This document shows positions 8,469-17,259 of a DNA stretch of 64,000 nucleotides, piece by piece (position 1 is the stretch's first letter; each line of letters opens with the position of its first letter). A program made the position numbers and the translations under genes. The notes below the pieces were generated by a model, which was given only the letters and a program-made list of their open reading frames with translations, was not told where the DNA came from and did not search any database. The DNA is from an uncultured Cellulomonas sp. (GTDB lineage Bacteria > Actinomycetota > Actinomycetes > Actinomycetales > Cellulomonadaceae), in contig NZ_CANLTL010000001.1 in assembly GCF_947494015.1 (NCBI RefSeq), forward strand, positions 364,030 through 428,029, in the 5' to 3' direction.

Positions 8469-9533
8469 TCAGGACTCGAACGCGGTGGGCAGGTACTGCT
8501 CGACGTTCTCCGCGGTGACGACGGGTGCGTAGAGCTGGATGGTGCGCGGGATCTCGACCTCGACGAGATCGTCCATCGCCTTGTCCTGGACCGCGAGGCG
8601 GGCCAGCCGGATCCCGTCGGCGGCCTGCGTGGAGGGGTAGATGACCGTCGCCTGGAGCACGGAGTCACCGGCCTGGATGGCCTCCATGACGTTCTTCGAG
8701 CCAGCGCCGCCAACCATGACGAACTCGTCGCGACCGGCCTCGTCGATCGCAGCCATCACACCGACCCCCTGGTCGTCGTCGTGGTTCCACAGCGCGTCGA
8801 TCTGCGGGGCCGCCTGGAGCAGGTTCGCCGCCGCCTGCTGACCGCCCTGCACCGTGAAGTCGGCCGCGACGCGGTTGTCGACGTCCAGGCCGCAGTCGCT
8901 GAGCGCGTCGGCGAAGCCCTGGCTGCGGTCCTGGGTGAGCGGCAGCGAGTCGATGCCGGCGATCTCGGCGACGACGGCGTCCGGGTTGTCCCCGACCTGC
9001 TCGCAGATGTAGGTGCCGGCCGAGACGCCCATGCCGTAGTTGTCGCCGAGCACCGTCGCGCGGGCCGCGAACGGGCTGGTGAACTCGCGGTCGACGTTGA
9101 TGACCGTGATGCCCGCCTCCATGGCCTCGATCGCGACCTCGGTCAGCGCGGCACCGTCGAACGGCAGCAGCACGATCGCGTCCACGCCGTCGTTGATGAA
9201 CTGCTCGACCTGCGAGATCTGCAGGTTGACGTCGTTGGTGCCCTCGGCGACGCGCAGCTCGACGTCGTCGTACTTCTCCGCCTCGGCGCGCGCGGCCGAG
9301 GTGATCGCCCCCATCCAGCCGTGGTCGGCGGCCGGGGCGGAGAAGCCGATGACGACGTCCTCGCCGGTCTCGTCGTTGGACCCGCCACCGACCGCGGTGT
9401 CGGCCGCGGCGGCCGGCGCGTCGTCCTCGGGAGCCGGGGTGTTGGACGTGCAGCCCGTGGCGAGGACGGCGCCGGCGGCGAGGGCGCCGGCGGTGGTCCA
9501 CCAGCGGCGGCGCAGGGTGGGACGAGCGGACAT
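8469..9533 (-). CDS. Sugar ABC transporter substrate-binding lipoprotein (RbsB-like)
   Basis: Extracytoplasmic sugar receptor (354 residues). A lipoprotein signal peptide ends in the lipobox LATGC, giving a lipid-anchored Cys near residue 28. A Ser/Ala/Asp-rich linker follows, then a type-1 periplasmic-binding fold (VVIGFSAPAADHGWMGAITS, ISQVEQFINDGVDAIVLLP, VINVDREF, WNHDDDQGVGVMAAIDEAG). ATG 9533 is preceded by a near-perfect AAGGAGG with 6-nt spacing, consistent with high expression. It is the third gene of the ATPase-permease-binding protein operon. The fold resembles ribose, inositol and related receptors; the ligand is unknown. Confidence 0.92.
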   Translation of the reverse strand: MSARPTLRRRWWTTAGALAAGAVLATGCTSNTPAPEDDAPAAAADTAVGGGSNDETGEDVVIGFSAPAADHGWMGAITSAARAEAEKYDDVELRVAEGTNDVNLQISQVEQFINDGVDAIVLLPFDGAALTEVAIEAMEAGITVINVDREFTSPFAARATVLGDNYGMGVSAGTYICEQVGDNPDAVVAEIAGIDSLPLTQDRSQGFADALSDCGLDVDNRVAADFTVQGGQQAAANLLQAAPQIDALWNHDDDQGVGVMAAIDEAGRDEFVMVGGAGSKNVMEAIQAGDSVLQATVIYPSTQAADGIRLARLAVQDKAMDDLVEVEIPRTIQLYAPVVTAENVEQYLPTAFES

Positions 9534-9580
9534 GGTGATCCTCCTTGATCGCGAGCGGAGCTCGGGGGTGTCAGGACGCG

Positions 9581-9628
9581 GGTGCGGGTGTGCGCGGGTG
9601 CGGGTGTGCGCGGGTGCGGGGGTGCGCG
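9581..9628. repeat. 16-bp tandem repeat, three copies, between permease and binding-protein genes
   Basis: GGTGCGGGTGTGCGCG occurs at 9581-9596 and 9597-9612, with a one-mismatch copy at 9613-9628. Degenerate GGTGCGGG units continue to about 9650. It fills the 170-bp gap upstream of the binding-protein gene inside an otherwise tightly packed operon. Confidence 0.75.
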
Positions 9629-9703
9629 GTGCGGGGCGGGGGGTGCGGGCGTCACCCGGGGGACGGGGTCCCCAGGGCGCCGCGTCGGTGCGGCGCCGGC
9701 CCG

Positions 9704-10801
9704 TCAGGTGCGTCGCGATCGGGCCGCGAGCTGCTGCTGGAGCAGGACGGCGACCACGATGATCAGCCCCTTGGCGACGCCCTGGGCCGACGTGGACAGG
9801 TTGTTCTGGACGAAGACGTTGGTCAGGGTGGTGAAGATGAGCACGCCGAAGACGGTGCCGACGATGGTGCCGCGGCCGCCGGCCAGCAGCGTCCCCCCGA
9901 CGACGACGGCGGCGATGGCGTCGAGCTCCATGAGCGTGCCGTGGGTGGACGAGCCGGACGTGGTCCGCGCGAGCATCATGACCCCGGCGATGCCGGCGGT
10001 CAGGCCGCTGAGCGCGTACAGGGAGACCGTGTGGCGCTGCACCTTGATGCCGGCCAGCCGGGCTGCCTCGGGGTTGCCGCCGACGGCGAGCGTGCGCCGG
10101 CCGAAGGTGGTCCGGTTGAGCAGGAACCAGCCGGCCACGGCGACCAGCGCGAAGATCCACACCAGCACCGAGACGCCCAGGATGTCGGCCCGGAAGACGT
10201 CGAGGAACGGGTCGACGTCCACGATCTGGGTCTGGCGGTTGGCGATGATCTCGGCGAGGCCGCGCGCCGCGACCATCATCGCCAGGGTCGCGATGAAGGC
10301 GACGACCTTGCCGTAGGCGACCAGGACGCCGTTGACCACGCCGGCCACGGTCCCGACCGCGAGCGCGGTGAACACCATCACGGCCCAGTGCGTGTCCTGC
10401 GCCATCGTCTGCGTGGCGAGCGTGCTGGCCCACACCGACGTCAGACCGACCAGCGAGCCGACCGACAGGTCGATGCCGCCGCCGGTGATCACGAAGGTCA
10501 TCCCGATGCTGAGCACCCCGATGACCGCGGCGAGCCGCAGGATCGTCATGACGTTGTCGAGGCTGGCGAACCGCTCACCGCCGGTGGCGAAGCCGACCAC
10601 GCACAGCACCGCGAGGGCGACGACCAGGCCGATGTTGCGACCCGCCCCGCCGCCACCCCACCGACGCGACGGCGCCGACGGCCCGGCCGGCGTGGCCCCC
10701 GCGGTGCCGGCCGGGGCGCCCCGCTCGAGCGGCGTCGCCGGCCCCGGGCCGGGCGGGACGCTGCCGGCCGTGGCCAGCGAGGGGGGCTGGTGCTCGCTCA
10801 T
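9704..10801 (-). CDS. Sugar ABC transporter permease (RbsC-like)
   Basis: Membrane permease of 365 residues. A Pro/Gly/Ala-rich N-terminal tail of about 50 residues precedes 8-10 hydrophobic segments. The BPD_transp_2 family signature is visible in MTFVITGGGIDLSVGSLVGL and in the conserved cytoplasmic loop GRRTLAVGGNPEAARLAGIK (coupling to the ATPase). The start ATG overlaps the ATPase stop by 4 nt, indicating translational coupling. It forms the membrane channel of the sugar importer with the ATPase upstream and the lipoprotein downstream. Confidence 0.93.
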   Translation of the reverse strand: MSEHQPPSLATAGSVPPGPGPATPLERGAPAGTAGATPAGPSAPSRRWGGGGAGRNIGLVVALAVLCVVGFATGGERFASLDNVMTILRLAAVIGVLSIGMTFVITGGGIDLSVGSLVGLTSVWASTLATQTMAQDTHWAVMVFTALAVGTVAGVVNGVLVAYGKVVAFIATLAMMVAARGLAEIIANRQTQIVDVDPFLDVFRADILGVSVLVWIFALVAVAGWFLLNRTTFGRRTLAVGGNPEAARLAGIKVQRHTVSLYALSGLTAGIAGVMMLARTTSGSSTHGTLMELDAIAAVVVGGTLLAGGRGTIVGTVFGVLIFTTLTNVFVQNNLSTSAQGVAKGLIIVVAVLLQQQLAARSRRT

Positions 10802-12378
10802 GCGGCACTTCCTTCCATGACGAGGTCGAGCACGCGGTGCTCGTCGATCTGGTCTGCGGGGCCGCTGTGCAGCACGCGGCCGTCGGCGATGACGAGGACG
10901 CGGTCGGCCAGGCCGAGGACCTCGTCGATCTCGCTGGAGACGACGACGACGGCGTTGCCGGCCTCGGCGAGGTCGTGGATCAGCCCGTAGATCTCGGCGC
11001 GGGCGCCGACGTCGACGCCCCGGGTGGGCTCGTCGAGCAGCAGGACGCGGCAGCCGTGCACGAGCCAGCGGGCGAGCATGACCTTCTGCTGGTTGCCGCC
11101 GGACAGCGTGCGGGCGTGCCGGTCGGGGTCGGCCGGTCGCAGCTCGAGGGCGGCGATCTGGTCGTGCGCGACCGCCCGCTCTGCCTTCTCGTCCAGGACC
11201 GGGCCGCGGGCGAACCGGCCGAAGGTCGACAGGGTGACGTTGCGGTACACCGGCTCGTCCAGCAGCAGGCCCTGGCTCTTGCGCTCCTCGGGCGCCAGCC
11301 CGATGCCCGCGGCGACCGCTGCCGAGACCGAGCCCGGACGCAGCGTGGTGCCGGCGACCCGCACGGTGCCCGCGGTCGCCCGCCGCGCGCCGTAGACGGT
11401 CTCCAGGATCTCCGAGCGCCCCGACCCGACCAGCCCGGCCAGACCGACGACCTCACCGGGCCGGACCGTGAAGCTCACGTCCTCGAAGACGCCGCGCAGG
11501 GTCAGGCCCTCGACCTCCAGCAGCGGGGCGGCGTCGGCGGCGACCGCCCGGCGGGCGGGGAACACCTGCTCGACGGACCGACCCGTCATGAGGCGGATGA
11601 GCTCGGGGGTCGGGGTCGAGGCGGCGGGCAGGCCGGTCGCGACCGTCGTGCCGTCCTTCAGGACGGTGATGCGGTCGCCGATCTGGCGGATCTCCTCGAG
11701 CCGGTGGGAGATGTACAGCACCGCGACGCCCGACGCGGTCAGGTCCCGCACGACGCGGAACAGGTTGGCGACCTCCTCGGAGTCCAGCACCGCCGACGGC
11801 TCGTCCATCACGATCAGGCGGGCGTCGTGGGACAGCGCGCGGGCCATGCTGACGATCTGCTTGCCGGCCGCGGGCAGGTGCCCGACCTCGCGCTGCGGGG
11901 GGATGTCCCCGTGCCCCAGCCGGGTCAGCAGCTCGCGGGTCCGGGCGTGCGCCTCCCGCCGCCGGGTCACGCCGCCACTGGCCAGCTCGTGGCCGAGGTA
12001 GATGTTCTCGGCGACGGTCAGGCCGTCGACGACGTCGAGCTCCTGGTACATCGTCGCGATGCCGGTCTGCAGCGCCGCGACCGGGGACGTCAGGCTGACC
12101 GGCCGGCCCTGCCACTCGACGGCGCCGGCGTCCGGCCGGTGCGCGCCGGCGAGCACCTTGATCAGCGTGGACTTGCCTGCGCCGTTCTGGCCCAGCAGGC
12201 AGTGCACCTCGCCCGGGCGCACGTCCAGGTCGACGCCGTCCAAGGCCCGCACCGCACCGAAGTGCTTCACGATGCCGCGGACCTGCAGCAGCGGGCCCTC
12301 GTCGCCCGCCGCGCCGGACGGGCCGGCGGGGGCGGCGGATCCGGTGGGGACCGCGCTCCCCGAGTCGTCATTGACCAT
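10798..12378 (-). CDS. Sugar ABC transporter ATP-binding protein, two nucleotide-binding domains (RbsA-like)
   Basis: Cytoplasmic ATPase of 526 residues with two ABC domains. Domain 1 has Walker A GQNGAGKST, a degenerate signature LPAAGKQIVSMARAL, Walker B LIVMDEPSAVLD and switch His in YISHRLEE. Domain 2 has a degenerate Walker A GLVGSGRSE, signature LSGGNQQKVMLARWL and Walker B VLLLDEPTRGVD. This asymmetric layout is standard for the RbsA/MglA group. I chose ATG 12378; an in-frame TTG at 12414 would add 12 residues. Neither has a clear Shine-Dalgarno. First gene of the operon, divergent from the ROK regulator across about 100 bp. Confidence 0.93.
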   Translation of the reverse strand: MVNDDSGSAVPTGSAAPAGPSGAAGDEGPLLQVRGIVKHFGAVRALDGVDLDVRPGEVHCLLGQNGAGKSTLIKVLAGAHRPDAGAVEWQGRPVSLTSPVAALQTGIATMYQELDVVDGLTVAENIYLGHELASGGVTRRREAHARTRELLTRLGHGDIPPQREVGHLPAAGKQIVSMARALSHDARLIVMDEPSAVLDSEEVANLFRVVRDLTASGVAVLYISHRLEEIRQIGDRITVLKDGTTVATGLPAASTPTPELIRLMTGRSVEQVFPARRAVAADAAPLLEVEGLTLRGVFEDVSFTVRPGEVVGLAGLVGSGRSEILETVYGARRATAGTVRVAGTTLRPGSVSAAVAAGIGLAPEERKSQGLLLDEPVYRNVTLSTFGRFARGPVLDEKAERAVAHDQIAALELRPADPDRHARTLSGGNQQKVMLARWLVHGCRVLLLDEPTRGVDVGARAEIYGLIHDLAEAGNAVVVVSSEIDEVLGLADRVLVIADGRVLHSGPADQIDEHRVLDLVMEGSAA

Positions 12379-12423
12379 GCCGAGCAACGTGGCAGAGGTT
12401 CTGTCGAGAGTCAAGCAAAAGTC

Positions 12424-12443
12424 GATGATTCATTGTCATCATC
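12424..12443. promoter_or_regulatory. Candidate ROK operator in the divergent promoter
   Basis: GATGAT (12424-12429) and ATCATC (12438-12443) form an inverted repeat with an 8-nt AT-rich spacer, in the 100-bp gap between the sugar ABC ATPase (-) and the ROK gene (+). The low GC around 12410-12445 marks the promoter region for both directions. The binding protein is inferred from adjacency. Confidence 0.35.
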
Positions 12444-12478
12444 TGAGTGGAGGCCGACGTTTGTGGTTGACTCCGGCC

Positions 12479-13651
12479 ATGCCCGCGAACGTGACCCGGC
12501 TCGGGGACCTCAGCGCCACGCTGCAGCTGCTGCGCGACGGGCGGCCCCGCACACGCGCCGAGCTGGCGAGCATCTCCGGCCAGGCGCGCTCCACCGTGGC
12601 GATGCGCGTCGACCAGCTGCTCTCCGCCGGGCTGGTCGCCCCCACGGGCGAGGCGGTCTCCACCGGCGGACGCCCGCCGGCGACGTTCGCCTTCAACCCC
12701 GCGGCCCGCGTCGTCCTGGCGGTCGACCTCGGCGCCACGCACGCGAACGTCGCCGTCACCGACCTGGCCTCGACCGTCCTGGCCGAGCACCTCGAGGTCA
12801 TCTCGATCGCCGACGGGCCGTCCGCGGTGCTGTCCCGCGTCGCCACCGTGGCCGAGGGGCTCCTGGTCGAGGCGGGGCGCTCGCGGCGCGAGCTCGTCGG
12901 TGCGGGCGTGGGCCTGCCGGGGCCTGTCGACCACGGGACCGGCCGCCCCACCAACCCGCCGATCATGCCCGGCTGGGACGACGCCGACGTCGCCGGCCGG
13001 CTCCAGGCCCACCTGGGCCCGGTGCCGGTGCTGGTCGACAACGACGTCAACATCATGGCCCTCGGCGAGCACGCCGCGTCCTTCCCCGACGTCGACCACC
13101 TGCTGTTCGTCAAGGTGGCGACCGGCATCGGCGCCGGCATCGTCAGCGACGGCAGCATCCGCCGGGGCGCGCAGGGTGCGGCCGGCGACCTGGGCCACGT
13201 CGCCGTCACCGGAGGTGGCGACGTGCTGTGCCGCTGCGGCAACACCGGGTGCCTCGAGGCGCTGGCCAGCGGGCGCGCGATCGCGGCCCAGCTGACCGCG
13301 GCGGGCGTCCCGGCGGGGTCGAGCGCGGACGTGGTCGCACTGGTGCGGGCCGGGGACCTGGCGGCCACCGCCGCGGTCCGCGACGCCGGCCGGGCGCTCG
13401 GGGAGGTGCTCGCGGCCTGCGTGAGCATGCTCAACCCGTCGGTGATCGTGGTCGGCGGCATCGTCGCCGAGGCCGGCGAGCACCTGCTGGCCGGGATCCG
13501 CGAGGTCGTCTACCGCCGGTCGCTGCCGCTGGCGACCCAGCACCTGCGCATCGTCACCAGCCGGACCGGCAGCCGGGCCGGCATCCTCGGCGCCAGCACG
13601 ATGGCCATCGAGCACGTGCTCGACGGTGACGTCCTCGACGCGCTGATCTGA
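12479..13651 (+). CDS. ROK-family transcriptional regulator
   Basis: 390-residue repressor of the NagC/XylR type. The N-terminal winged helix-turn-helix spans about residues 8-65 (LLRDGRPRTRAELASISGQA then STVAMRVDQLLSAGLV). The ROK sugar-kinase-like domain has the phosphate-1 motif VDLGATHANVAV and the ROK zinc-site signature GHVAVTGGGDVLCRCGNTGC. ATG 12479 starts 6 codons before the HTH; the long upstream open frame is antisense to the ABC ATPase and is not coding. It is divergent from the sugar ABC operon and probably its repressor, with the transported sugar as inducer. Confidence 0.9.
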   Translation: MPANVTRLGDLSATLQLLRDGRPRTRAELASISGQARSTVAMRVDQLLSAGLVAPTGEAVSTGGRPPATFAFNPAARVVLAVDLGATHANVAVTDLASTVLAEHLEVISIADGPSAVLSRVATVAEGLLVEAGRSRRELVGAGVGLPGPVDHGTGRPTNPPIMPGWDDADVAGRLQAHLGPVPVLVDNDVNIMALGEHAASFPDVDHLLFVKVATGIGAGIVSDGSIRRGAQGAAGDLGHVAVTGGGDVLCRCGNTGCLEALASGRAIAAQLTAAGVPAGSSADVVALVRAGDLAATAAVRDAGRALGEVLAACVSMLNPSVIVVGGIVAEAGEHLLAGIREVVYRRSLPLATQHLRIVTSRTGSRAGILGASTMAIEHVLDGDVLDALI

Positions 13652-13673
13652 GGCCGGCCCCATGACCGGCCCG

Positions 13674-13714
13674 CCGCGGGGCCGGCTCACCGCGGGGCCG
13701 GCTCACCGCGGGGC
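13674..13714. repeat. 16-bp tandem repeat between ROK and dehydrogenase genes
   Basis: CCGCGGGGCCGGCTCA occurs at 13674-13689 and 13690-13705 and is followed by a partial copy. It lies in the 184-bp gap after the ROK gene. The units are self-complementary in part (CCGCGG, GCCGGC), so they could form hairpins ending the ROK transcript. Confidence 0.6.
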
Positions 13715-13835
13715 AGGACCGGCGCAGTGGACCGGTCGGCGGGCCGCGGGCCGCGGCCTGACAATGGACCCCGCGGCCTGCGCACGCCCGTGCCCGAGGC
13801 CGGCCCACGACCCAGCGCGAGCACGAGGAAGTGTC

Positions 13836-15350
13836 ATGACGCAGCACAGCCCTGTCGACCAGAACCCGACCGCCCCCCAGCCGGCGTCGAGCACGAGTGC
13901 GCACGCGGGCAGCGGCGTGGTGCCGGACTTCGCCCCCGTGCCGACGGACCGCCCGCGGCGCCGGTACGCGGTCGCCGGGACCGGGCACCGGGCCGGGATG
14001 TACGTCGCCGCGCTGACCGGCGAGCACGCCGACGTCGGCGAGCTCGTCGCGTGGCTCGACCCCAACCCGGGCCGCATCGACTTCTACGACGCGCAGGTCG
14101 GGCGCGCGCTGGGCCTGGACGGGCCGGCGGGGCTGCCCCGGTACACCCCGGACGGGCTCGAGGCGATGATCGCCGAGCAGTCGGTGGACGTCGTCGTCAT
14201 CACCAGCCTGGACCGCACCCACGCCGAGCTCGTCGACCGGGCGATGCGCGCCGGTGCGGACGTCGTCGTGGAGAAGCCGCTGACGACCGACGTCGAGGGG
14301 TGCCGCCGGATCACCCGGGCGGTCGGCGACACCGGTCGCGACCTGGTGATGACGTTCAACTACCGCTACGCCCCCCGCAACTCGACCCTGCGCCAGGTGA
14401 TCGCGTCCGGCGCGATCGGCGAGGTCACCAGCGTCCACTTCGAGTGGGCCCTGGACACCGTCCACGGCGCGGACTACTTCCGCCGCTGGCACCGGGACAA
14501 GGCCAACTCCGGCGGCCTGCTCGTGCACAAGTCGAGCCACCACTTCGACCTCGTCAACTGGTGGCTGGGCGACGACCCGGTCCGGGTGTACGCCTCCGGC
14601 GCGCTGCGGTTCTACGGCGACACCAACGCGGCCGACCGTGGCCTCGGGCCGCGTCCCGAGCGCGGCACCGGGGTGGAGGGCGACCCGTTCGCGCTGGACC
14701 TGCGGTCCGACCCGCGCCTGGAGGCGCTGTACCTGGCCTCCGAGCAGCACGACGGCTACCTGCGCGACCGCGACGTGTTCACCCCGGGCATCACGATCGA
14801 GGACAACATGTCGGTGCTCGTGGACTACCGGCGGGGCGCGACGCTGACCTACTCCCTCAACGCCCACGCACCCTGGGAGGGGTACCGGGTCACCGTCAAC
14901 GGCACCCACGGGCGCGCCGAGCTCGAGGTGGTCGAGCGCGGGTTCGTCGAGGTGGACGCCGACGGCAAGGTGGTGCTCGACCCGTCCGCGGTGCCCGGCG
15001 GCTCGCCGGTGGACGACCTGCGCCCCGAGGGCGACACGCTCGTCGTCCAGCGGCACTGGCACCGCGCGGAGCGGGTGCCGATCCCGGACGGCATCGGCGG
15101 GCACGGCGGCGGCGACGCCATCCTGCTCAAGGACGTCTTCCGCCGGGACCTGCGCCTCGGCGACGACCCGCTGGGCCGGGCGGCCGGTCTGCGCGACGGC
15201 GTCCGCGCCGTGTCCGTCGGCATCGCCGCCAACCGGTCGCTGACCACCGGGCAGGCCGTGCTCGTGGACGACCTGGGGCTCACCGACGCCGGCGACGGCG
15301 ACCGGTCCACCGACGCGACGGCGGGCGCGGGCGGGACGCCGGTGCGATGA
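13836..15350 (+). CDS. Gfo/Idh/MocA-family oxidoreductase
   Basis: 504-residue NAD(P)-dependent sugar or polyol dehydrogenase. A low-complexity tail of about 42 residues precedes the Rossmann motif YAVAGTGHRAGMY. VVEKPLTTD is the family EKP motif, and MTFNYRYAPRN and SGGLLVHKSSHHFDLVNWW supply the catalytic Lys/His region of the C-terminal domain. ATG 13836 has GAGGAA 5-6 nt upstream. It is longer than the dehydrogenase in the ABC operon and only distantly related, so it is not a recent duplicate. Its stop overlaps the start of the Fur-family gene by 4 nt. The role may be in the same sugar pathway controlled by the adjacent ROK gene; that is inferred. Confidence 0.88.
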   Translation: MTQHSPVDQNPTAPQPASSTSAHAGSGVVPDFAPVPTDRPRRRYAVAGTGHRAGMYVAALTGEHADVGELVAWLDPNPGRIDFYDAQVGRALGLDGPAGLPRYTPDGLEAMIAEQSVDVVVITSLDRTHAELVDRAMRAGADVVVEKPLTTDVEGCRRITRAVGDTGRDLVMTFNYRYAPRNSTLRQVIASGAIGEVTSVHFEWALDTVHGADYFRRWHRDKANSGGLLVHKSSHHFDLVNWWLGDDPVRVYASGALRFYGDTNAADRGLGPRPERGTGVEGDPFALDLRSDPRLEALYLASEQHDGYLRDRDVFTPGITIEDNMSVLVDYRRGATLTYSLNAHAPWEGYRVTVNGTHGRAELEVVERGFVEVDADGKVVLDPSAVPGGSPVDDLRPEGDTLVVQRHWHRAERVPIPDGIGGHGGGDAILLKDVFRRDLRLGDDPLGRAAGLRDGVRAVSVGIAANRSLTTGQAVLVDDLGLTDAGDGDRSTDATAGAGGTPVR

Positions 15351-15793
15351 CGGTCCAGCGGGTGACCCGCCAGCGGACGGCGATCAGCGCGCTGCTCGGC
15401 GACGTCGACGACTTCCGCAGCGCACAGCAGCTGCACGAGCTGCTGGTCGCCCGCGGGGACCGCACGGGCCTGGCCACGGTGTACCGCACGCTGCAGTCCC
15501 TGGCCGAGGACGGGGAGGTCGACGTCCTGCGCGGCGCGGGCGGCGAGGCGATCTACCGCCGGTGCGAGCAGCGCACCCACCACCACCACCTCGTGTGCCG
15601 GTCGTGCGGCGCCACGGTGGAGATCGAGGGCCCGAGCGTCGAGGCGTGGGCGACGGCGGTGGGGACGCGGCACGGGTTCGCCGACATCGAGCACACGCTC
15701 GAGCTGTTCGGCACCTGCTCCGCCTGCGCCGCGCGCGCGACGCAGGCGGATGCCGGTGCGGACACGGGCACGGCGACCTCGCCGGAGAGGTGA
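15347..15793 (+). CDS. zur: Fur-family metalloregulator, Zur-like
   Basis: 148-residue Fur-fold repressor. The winged-helix part (RVTRQRTAISALLGDVDDF, then GLATVYRTLQSLAEDGEVD) precedes the metal-binding domain with HHHHLVCRSCG and a second CxxC in FGTCSACA, which together form the structural zinc site. The poly-His HTHHHHLVC and its partner across a tail-to-tail gap (an AztD-type zinc chaperone) favour a zinc-sensing Zur over an iron-sensing Fur. The ATG at 15347 overlaps the dehydrogenase stop (ATGA), so translation is coupled to an unrelated sugar gene. The metal is inferred, not proven. Confidence 0.85.
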   Translation: MTVQRVTRQRTAISALLGDVDDFRSAQQLHELLVARGDRTGLATVYRTLQSLAEDGEVDVLRGAGGEAIYRRCEQRTHHHHLVCRSCGATVEIEGPSVEAWATAVGTRHGFADIEHTLELFGTCSACAARATQADAGADTGTATSPER

Positions 15794-15818
15794 TCCGCCG
15801 GGGCCGACGGACGTCCGG

Positions 15819-17171
15819 TCAGCCGGCCTGCCCGTCGTCGTGGGTCTCGTCGTCGTGGGTCTCGTCGTGGGCGTGGGCGTGCTCGGCCGCCGCCTCCCCG
15901 GAGACGCCGTCGAGCTCGTTCGGCGTGACGGGGAGCTGGACGCTGTTCCAGATCTCACCGGTCTCGACGTCGACCGCGTGCAGGGTGTCGGTGCTCGGGT
16001 CGGTGACGTAGGCGGTCCCGTCCAGCACGAACAGCGTGGGGCGCGGCGCCTGCCACTGCAGCGGCTCCTCCCACGCGTCGATCACCGGCACGGAGCGGAC
16101 CAGCGCGGCCGTCTCGGGGTCGACCACGTGCAGCGCGCCGTCGGTGCCCAGCACCAGCGCCTCGCCGGCGTCGCCGCGCCCGAGCGAGCGGAAGCTGTAG
16201 CTGGCCGGCAGGTCGACGAGCGTCAGCCCTCCGGTGCGGGCGTCGATGAGCGACACCCGGGTGGGGCGCTCGAGCTCGACGTCGGGGTCGGACTTGTAGT
16301 CCCCCAGCACGACCGGGGACACGTCGGAGCCGGCCTGGTTGCCGATCCGTCCGTACGCGTCCGGGCTGGCGACCTTCGTGATCGCACCACCGGCCCACAC
16401 CAGGGCACCGTCCTCGCAGCCGATGACGACGGCGTCGTCGGCGGCGACCGCCTCGCCGTGGACGCCGGGGCACTCGTCCGACGCGGCGATCTCGGCATCG
16501 CCGGAGTCCAGCACCCGGATGCCGGTGCGCGCGTCCTCGGTGCCGTGCGAGACCACGAGGGTGCCGTCGGCGAGCTCGATCGCCACGCCGTGGTGCGCGG
16601 ACGGCGTCCGGTACTCGCGCGACTGGCGATGGTCGTCCTCCGCGACGGCCGCCGAGTCGAACGCGTGCACCTCGCCGGTGCCGTCGTCGAAGAGCACGGT
16701 GCGCCCGTCGTGGACGACGACGTGGCCGGGCTTCTGCGCCTCGAACGCGACGCCGGGCAGGCTCGGGGCCTGCGTGTAGTAGTGCGCGTGGTCCCCGTGC
16801 GTCTCGGCCCAGGTGCCGGCGTCCAGCAGCCTGAACCCGCCGGTCGTGGACATGAGCAGGTGCCGACCGTCCCCCGCGCCGTTGAGCCGGGTGAAGCCGT
16901 CGAGCTCGAGGTCGCCGACGGTCTCCAGCGTCGTGGCGTCCAGCACGAGGACCCCGCCGTCGTAGGTGATCGCGAGCCGCGGGCTGACGGTGGCCGCCTC
17001 GCTCGGACGGGGCGTGGCGTCGGTGGACGGCTCCGGGCTGGACGTCGCAGCCGAGGTCGTCGCGGGGTCGCCGGCGCACCCGGTCAGGACCAGCAGCGCG
17101 GCGGCGAGCCCGAGAGCCGGGACGGGTCGGGGGTGGGTTCGAGGGCGGGGTCGACGCAGGAGCGTGGGCAT
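15819..17171 (-). CDS. aztD: AztD-type zinc metallochaperone lipoprotein
   Basis: 450-residue secreted protein. An N-terminal signal sequence ends in the lipobox LVLTGC, and a Ser/Thr/Pro linker leads to a beta-propeller-like domain of repeated strand motifs (LVLDATTLETVGDLEL, GTAYVTDPSTDTLHAVDVET). His-rich segments suit metal binding: GDHAHYYTQ around residue 135 and the C-terminal tail AEHAHAHDETHDD. AztD partners deliver zinc to the ABC importer AztABC outside the membrane. No aztABC genes are in the window. A Zur-type site and a promoter lie upstream at about 17260-17282. The gene converges on the Zur-like gene. Assignment is from architecture and His pattern. Confidence 0.83.
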   Translation of the reverse strand: MPTLLRRPRPRTHPRPVPALGLAAALLVLTGCAGDPATTSAATSSPEPSTDATPRPSEAATVSPRLAITYDGGVLVLDATTLETVGDLELDGFTRLNGAGDGRHLLMSTTGGFRLLDAGTWAETHGDHAHYYTQAPSLPGVAFEAQKPGHVVVHDGRTVLFDDGTGEVHAFDSAAVAEDDHRQSREYRTPSAHHGVAIELADGTLVVSHGTEDARTGIRVLDSGDAEIAASDECPGVHGEAVAADDAVVIGCEDGALVWAGGAITKVASPDAYGRIGNQAGSDVSPVVLGDYKSDPDVELERPTRVSLIDARTGGLTLVDLPASYSFRSLGRGDAGEALVLGTDGALHVVDPETAALVRSVPVIDAWEEPLQWQAPRPTLFVLDGTAYVTDPSTDTLHAVDVETGEIWNSVQLPVTPNELDGVSGEAAAEHAHAHDETHDDETHDDGQAG

Positions 17172-17259
17172 GGCGGTGTGGGCGCCACCTCGACCCGTGA
17201 GGGCACGGCGGCGCCGTCTCCTTCCGGGCGGGGGACGAGCAGACGACGAGACGCTAACA

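Noticed and set aside
9581..9628. Possible CRISPR-like repeat
   Set aside because: Direct tandem repeats without spacers, and no cas genes nearby.
10837..13629. 930-codon plus-strand frame across the ABC ATPase and ROK genes
   Set aside because: It crosses two clear genes on opposite strands; typical third-position GC artefact.
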